Source of the DNA: a virus
Reading direction: 5' to 3' (one strand)
Virus record (IMG/VR): IMGVR_UViG_3300047557_000323
Location: 1 to 22,276 of that record
DNA: 22,276 nt
The stretch's first letter is position 1; every line of letters begins with the position of its first letter. The notes below the pieces were generated by a model. The model saw nothing but the letters and a program-made list of their open reading frames with translations. It had not been told where the DNA came from and ran no database searches. Shown piece by piece: positions 20,608 through 22,276 of this stretch. A program made the position numbers and the translations under genes.

Positions 20608-21057
20608 GTGACACCTGAAGATTGGCTCAGACGAAATCTCAAAGAGGTTTTCGAGTTACCCGTTGAGGCGGTCGATTGGCTGCTGATGCTTTGGGGTGCC
20701 ATTCAGGTCTTTGATGATGTGGCTGACGGGGATACTGTGACCCGTCCTGACCTTGATGCTGCGATCTGGAACACGCTGGTCGCAATGCCTCGTAATCCCT
20801 TCTTTGTTGTTCATGCGGCTACGCTTGCGCCGATTGTTGCAGCCATGATTCTGAAATGGCAGGCCAGTGATCGTGTAGAAATTGCAGGCGCACCTACGGC
20901 CATGTCCTATGCTTGGCGAGCAGGATATTACGATGTCGTGCTGATGGTGGTGCAGTGCTGCAAGGGTGTGGATTTTGCGACCAAGAACGCACATCATGTG
21001 ATGTCACTGTACGGCGAGCAGTTTGAAGATTATTTGAAGGAATTTGAGCATGCCTAA
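20608..21057 (+). CDS. 149-aa helical protein with Asp-rich motif DDVADGD
   Basis: GTG 20608 lies 7 nt after AGGAT. The product is predicted almost all helical, with LLMLWGAIQVFDDVADGD (25-42), an Asp-rich stretch of the DDxxD type, PRNPFFVVHAATLAPIVAAMILKW (61-84), and VLMVVQCCKGVD (111-122). Similar small phage proteins keep this DDxxDGD and RNPFF pattern but have no known function. The motif resembles the metal-binding Asp-rich region of isoprenoid synthases, but the protein is half their size and lacks a visible second Asp-rich motif, so an enzyme role is unproven. Its helices may be amphipathic rather than membrane-crossing. It overlaps the ejection protein gene by 8 bp. Confidence 0.75.
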   Translation: MTPEDWLRRNLKEVFELPVEAVDWLLMLWGAIQVFDDVADGDTVTRPDLDAAIWNTLVAMPRNPFFVVHAATLAPIVAAMILKWQASDRVEIAGAPTAMSYAWRAGYYDVVLMVVQCCKGVDFATKNAHHVMSLYGEQFEDYLKEFEHA

Positions 21058-21766
21058 TCCAGTCGTTGCGCTTGTTGCTGGTGGCAGCGCCATTCTCAGT
21101 TCGTCTGCACAGCGTAGTGCTGCCAAGTCTGCTGCTGGAGCGCAGACGCAAGCCGCCCAGATGGGCATTGATGAGCAGCGCCGTCAGTTTGATGTGATGC
21201 AGGAGTTGCTGTCTCCTTATGTGAGCGGCGGCACGCAGGCATTTCAGGCGCAGCAGCGTCTGCTTGGGTTGGGCACTCCTGAAGAACAGCAGCAGGCTAT
21301 TTCTGCGCTGGAGCAAAGTCCGCTCTACCAGGCTCAAGTGCGTCAGGGCGAGCAAGCCCTGATTCAGAACGCCGCTGCCACCGGGCAACTCCGGGGTGGC
21401 AACCTTGCTGCCGCACTGGCTCAGTTCCGTCCTGCCATGCTGCAACAGCAAATTCAGCAACAGTTCGCCAACCTTGGTGGACTGGCTCAGTATGGTCAGG
21501 CGTCTGCGGCTCGGGTAGGTGCTGGCGCTCAAGCCTCTGGCACAAACATCGCCAACCTGCTGGCTCAACAGGGTGCTGCGCAGGCTGGTGGCGAGTTGGC
21601 GGCAGGGCGTGCGACTTCTCAGATGCTGGGGTTGCCTGCGCAGATCGGCGGGTATGCTGCTGGCAATCCTGCGTTTGCTGCTCAACTTGGCAACTTGTTT
21701 GGTGGGACTCAACCGGCTGCCACTACCCCTGGTTTCAGTGAAGCCATGTACGGCGGGATGCTCTAA
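21050..21766 (+). CDS. DNA ejection protein, P22 gp7-like
   Basis: The 238-aa protein (P22 gp7 is 229 aa) starts MPNPVVALVAGGSAILSSSAQRSAAKSAAGAQTQAAQMGIDEQRRQF, a hydrophobic Gly/Ala/Ser-rich segment then helix, followed by DVMQELLSPYVSGGTQAFQAQQRLLGLG. This is the pattern of phage DNA-transfer proteins. The middle is rich in Ala/Gln (LALAQFRP-like segments, QQQIQQQFANLGGLAQYG) and the end flexible Gly/Pro. It would be carried in the capsid and ejected ahead of DNA to form a channel in the cell envelope. ATG 21050 is preferred to TTG 21044 because AAGGA precedes it by 7 nt. Confidence 0.85.
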   Translation: MPNPVVALVAGGSAILSSSAQRSAAKSAAGAQTQAAQMGIDEQRRQFDVMQELLSPYVSGGTQAFQAQQRLLGLGTPEEQQQAISALEQSPLYQAQVRQGEQALIQNAAATGQLRGGNLAAALAQFRPAMLQQQIQQQFANLGGLAQYGQASAARVGAGAQASGTNIANLLAQQGAAQAGGELAAGRATSQMLGLPAQIGGYAAGNPAFAAQLGNLFGGTQPAATTPGFSEAMYGGML

Positions 21767-21775
21767 GGATCAATC

Positions 21776-22276
21776 ATGGTCGCACCGTTTAACTATGCCA
21801 TTGATGTTGCAAGTCCGATTGAGCAGGCCGTCAGCGGTCTGAAACTTGGTGTCGGCGTTGCTGAGTTGCAGGCAAAGCAGCAAGAGATGGCGCGTGCTGC
21901 CCAGCAGCGCCAACAGGCCGCTTTGGAGCAGCAGCGATTCTTTGAGAATCCCAACCCAACGATTCAGGATGTGATGCGCTACAGCGCCTTCTTGCCTCCT
22001 GAGCAGGCGAAGGTGTTGTCTGATCAGTTTGGAACACTGGACAAAGGTCGTCAGCAGGGCATGTTGCAGTTTGGCGGTCAGGTGCTGTCATCCGTTGCTG
22101 CTGGCAAGCCTGAGATTGCAGTGCAACTGCTGCGTGATCGTTCTGCCGCAGAGCGTGATCCTCAGCAGGCCAAAGGCTATGCAGACCTTGCGACAATGGT
22201 TGAGTCATCGCCGAGCGAGGCGCTGAAGATTCTTGGCCCGACTTTGGCAGCACTGCCAGGCGGCAAGGATCTGATT
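21776..22276 (+). CDS. Second ejection/internal virion protein, N-terminal part (cut by window edge)
   Basis: AAGGA at 21765-21769, inside and after the previous stop, precedes ATG 21776. The frame stays open for 167 codons to the edge. It begins MVAPFNYAIDVASPIEQAVSGLKLGVGVAELQAKQQEMARAAQQRQQAALEQQR, an N-terminal segment with amphipathic coil, and continues Gln/Ala-rich and helical with no catalytic motif. Position after the gp7-like gene and composition fit the P22 gp20/gp16 class of ejection proteins. Which one cannot be told from this part, and a C-terminal enzymatic domain may lie beyond the window. Confidence 0.75.
   Translation, partial: MVAPFNYAIDVASPIEQAVSGLKLGVGVAELQAKQQEMARAAQQRQQAALEQQRFFENPNPTIQDVMRYSAFLPPEQAKVLSDQFGTLDKGRQQGMLQFGGQVLSSVAAGKPEIAVQLLRDRSAAERDPQQAKGYADLATMVESSPSEALKILGPTLAALPGGKDLI

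Overview
The window reads as a stretch of a tailed phage (or prophage) genome with a P22-like, short-tailed (podovirus) virion module. DNA is moderately GC-rich, genes are packed with stop/start overlaps, and ribosome sites are of the AGGAG type. This fits a host in the Pseudomonadota; the host cannot be fixed from sequence alone. No integrase, CI-type repressor, lysis gene, rRNA, tRNA or CRISPR array is visible. Both window edges cut through genes.

Positions 1-2233, minus strand: an early recombination operon read leftward. In transcription order it encodes a 59-aa protein, a 41-aa one-helix membrane protein, a Sak4-type RecA-like ATPase, a 129-aa unknown protein, a DUF669 protein (probably single-strand DNA binding) and the N-terminal part of a Cas4/RecB-like nuclease that runs off the left edge. 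Nuclease, ssDNA-binding protein and annealing ATPase form a plausible phage recombination set.

Positions 2234-2338: a divergent control region. It has a good leftward promoter whose spacer holds two CCGGTT boxes; a third box, inverted, lies on the ribosome site of a rightward Cro-like gene. Cro probably represses both itself and the leftward operon.

Positions 2339-6421, plus strand: replication and DNA modification. Cro is followed by a prim-pol/RepA-like helicase fusion, then by a 114-bp non-coding patch of GGACA repeats with a long hairpin that I propose as the replication origin. Next come a small AT-rich unknown gene, a DUF3310 protein and a ParB-like/DNA methyltransferase fusion.

Positions 6396-15430: packaging and head. 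Small and large terminase, P22-like portal, four accessory genes (including a probable beta-helix protein and a tandem-repeat/coiled-coil protein), scaffold, P22-like coat protein and a clear intrinsic terminator.

Positions 15442-22276: head completion, tail and ejection. Two tiny basic proteins, a small SAP/HeH-like protein, P22 gp4-like and gp10-like head-to-tail proteins, several small beta-rich structural proteins, a fibre/needle-like protein with a C1q-like end, a cysteine-cluster protein, an Asp-rich helical protein, a gp7-like ejection protein and the start of a second ejection protein. The order portal-scaffold-coat-gp4-gp10-ejection matches P22, with extra genes inserted.
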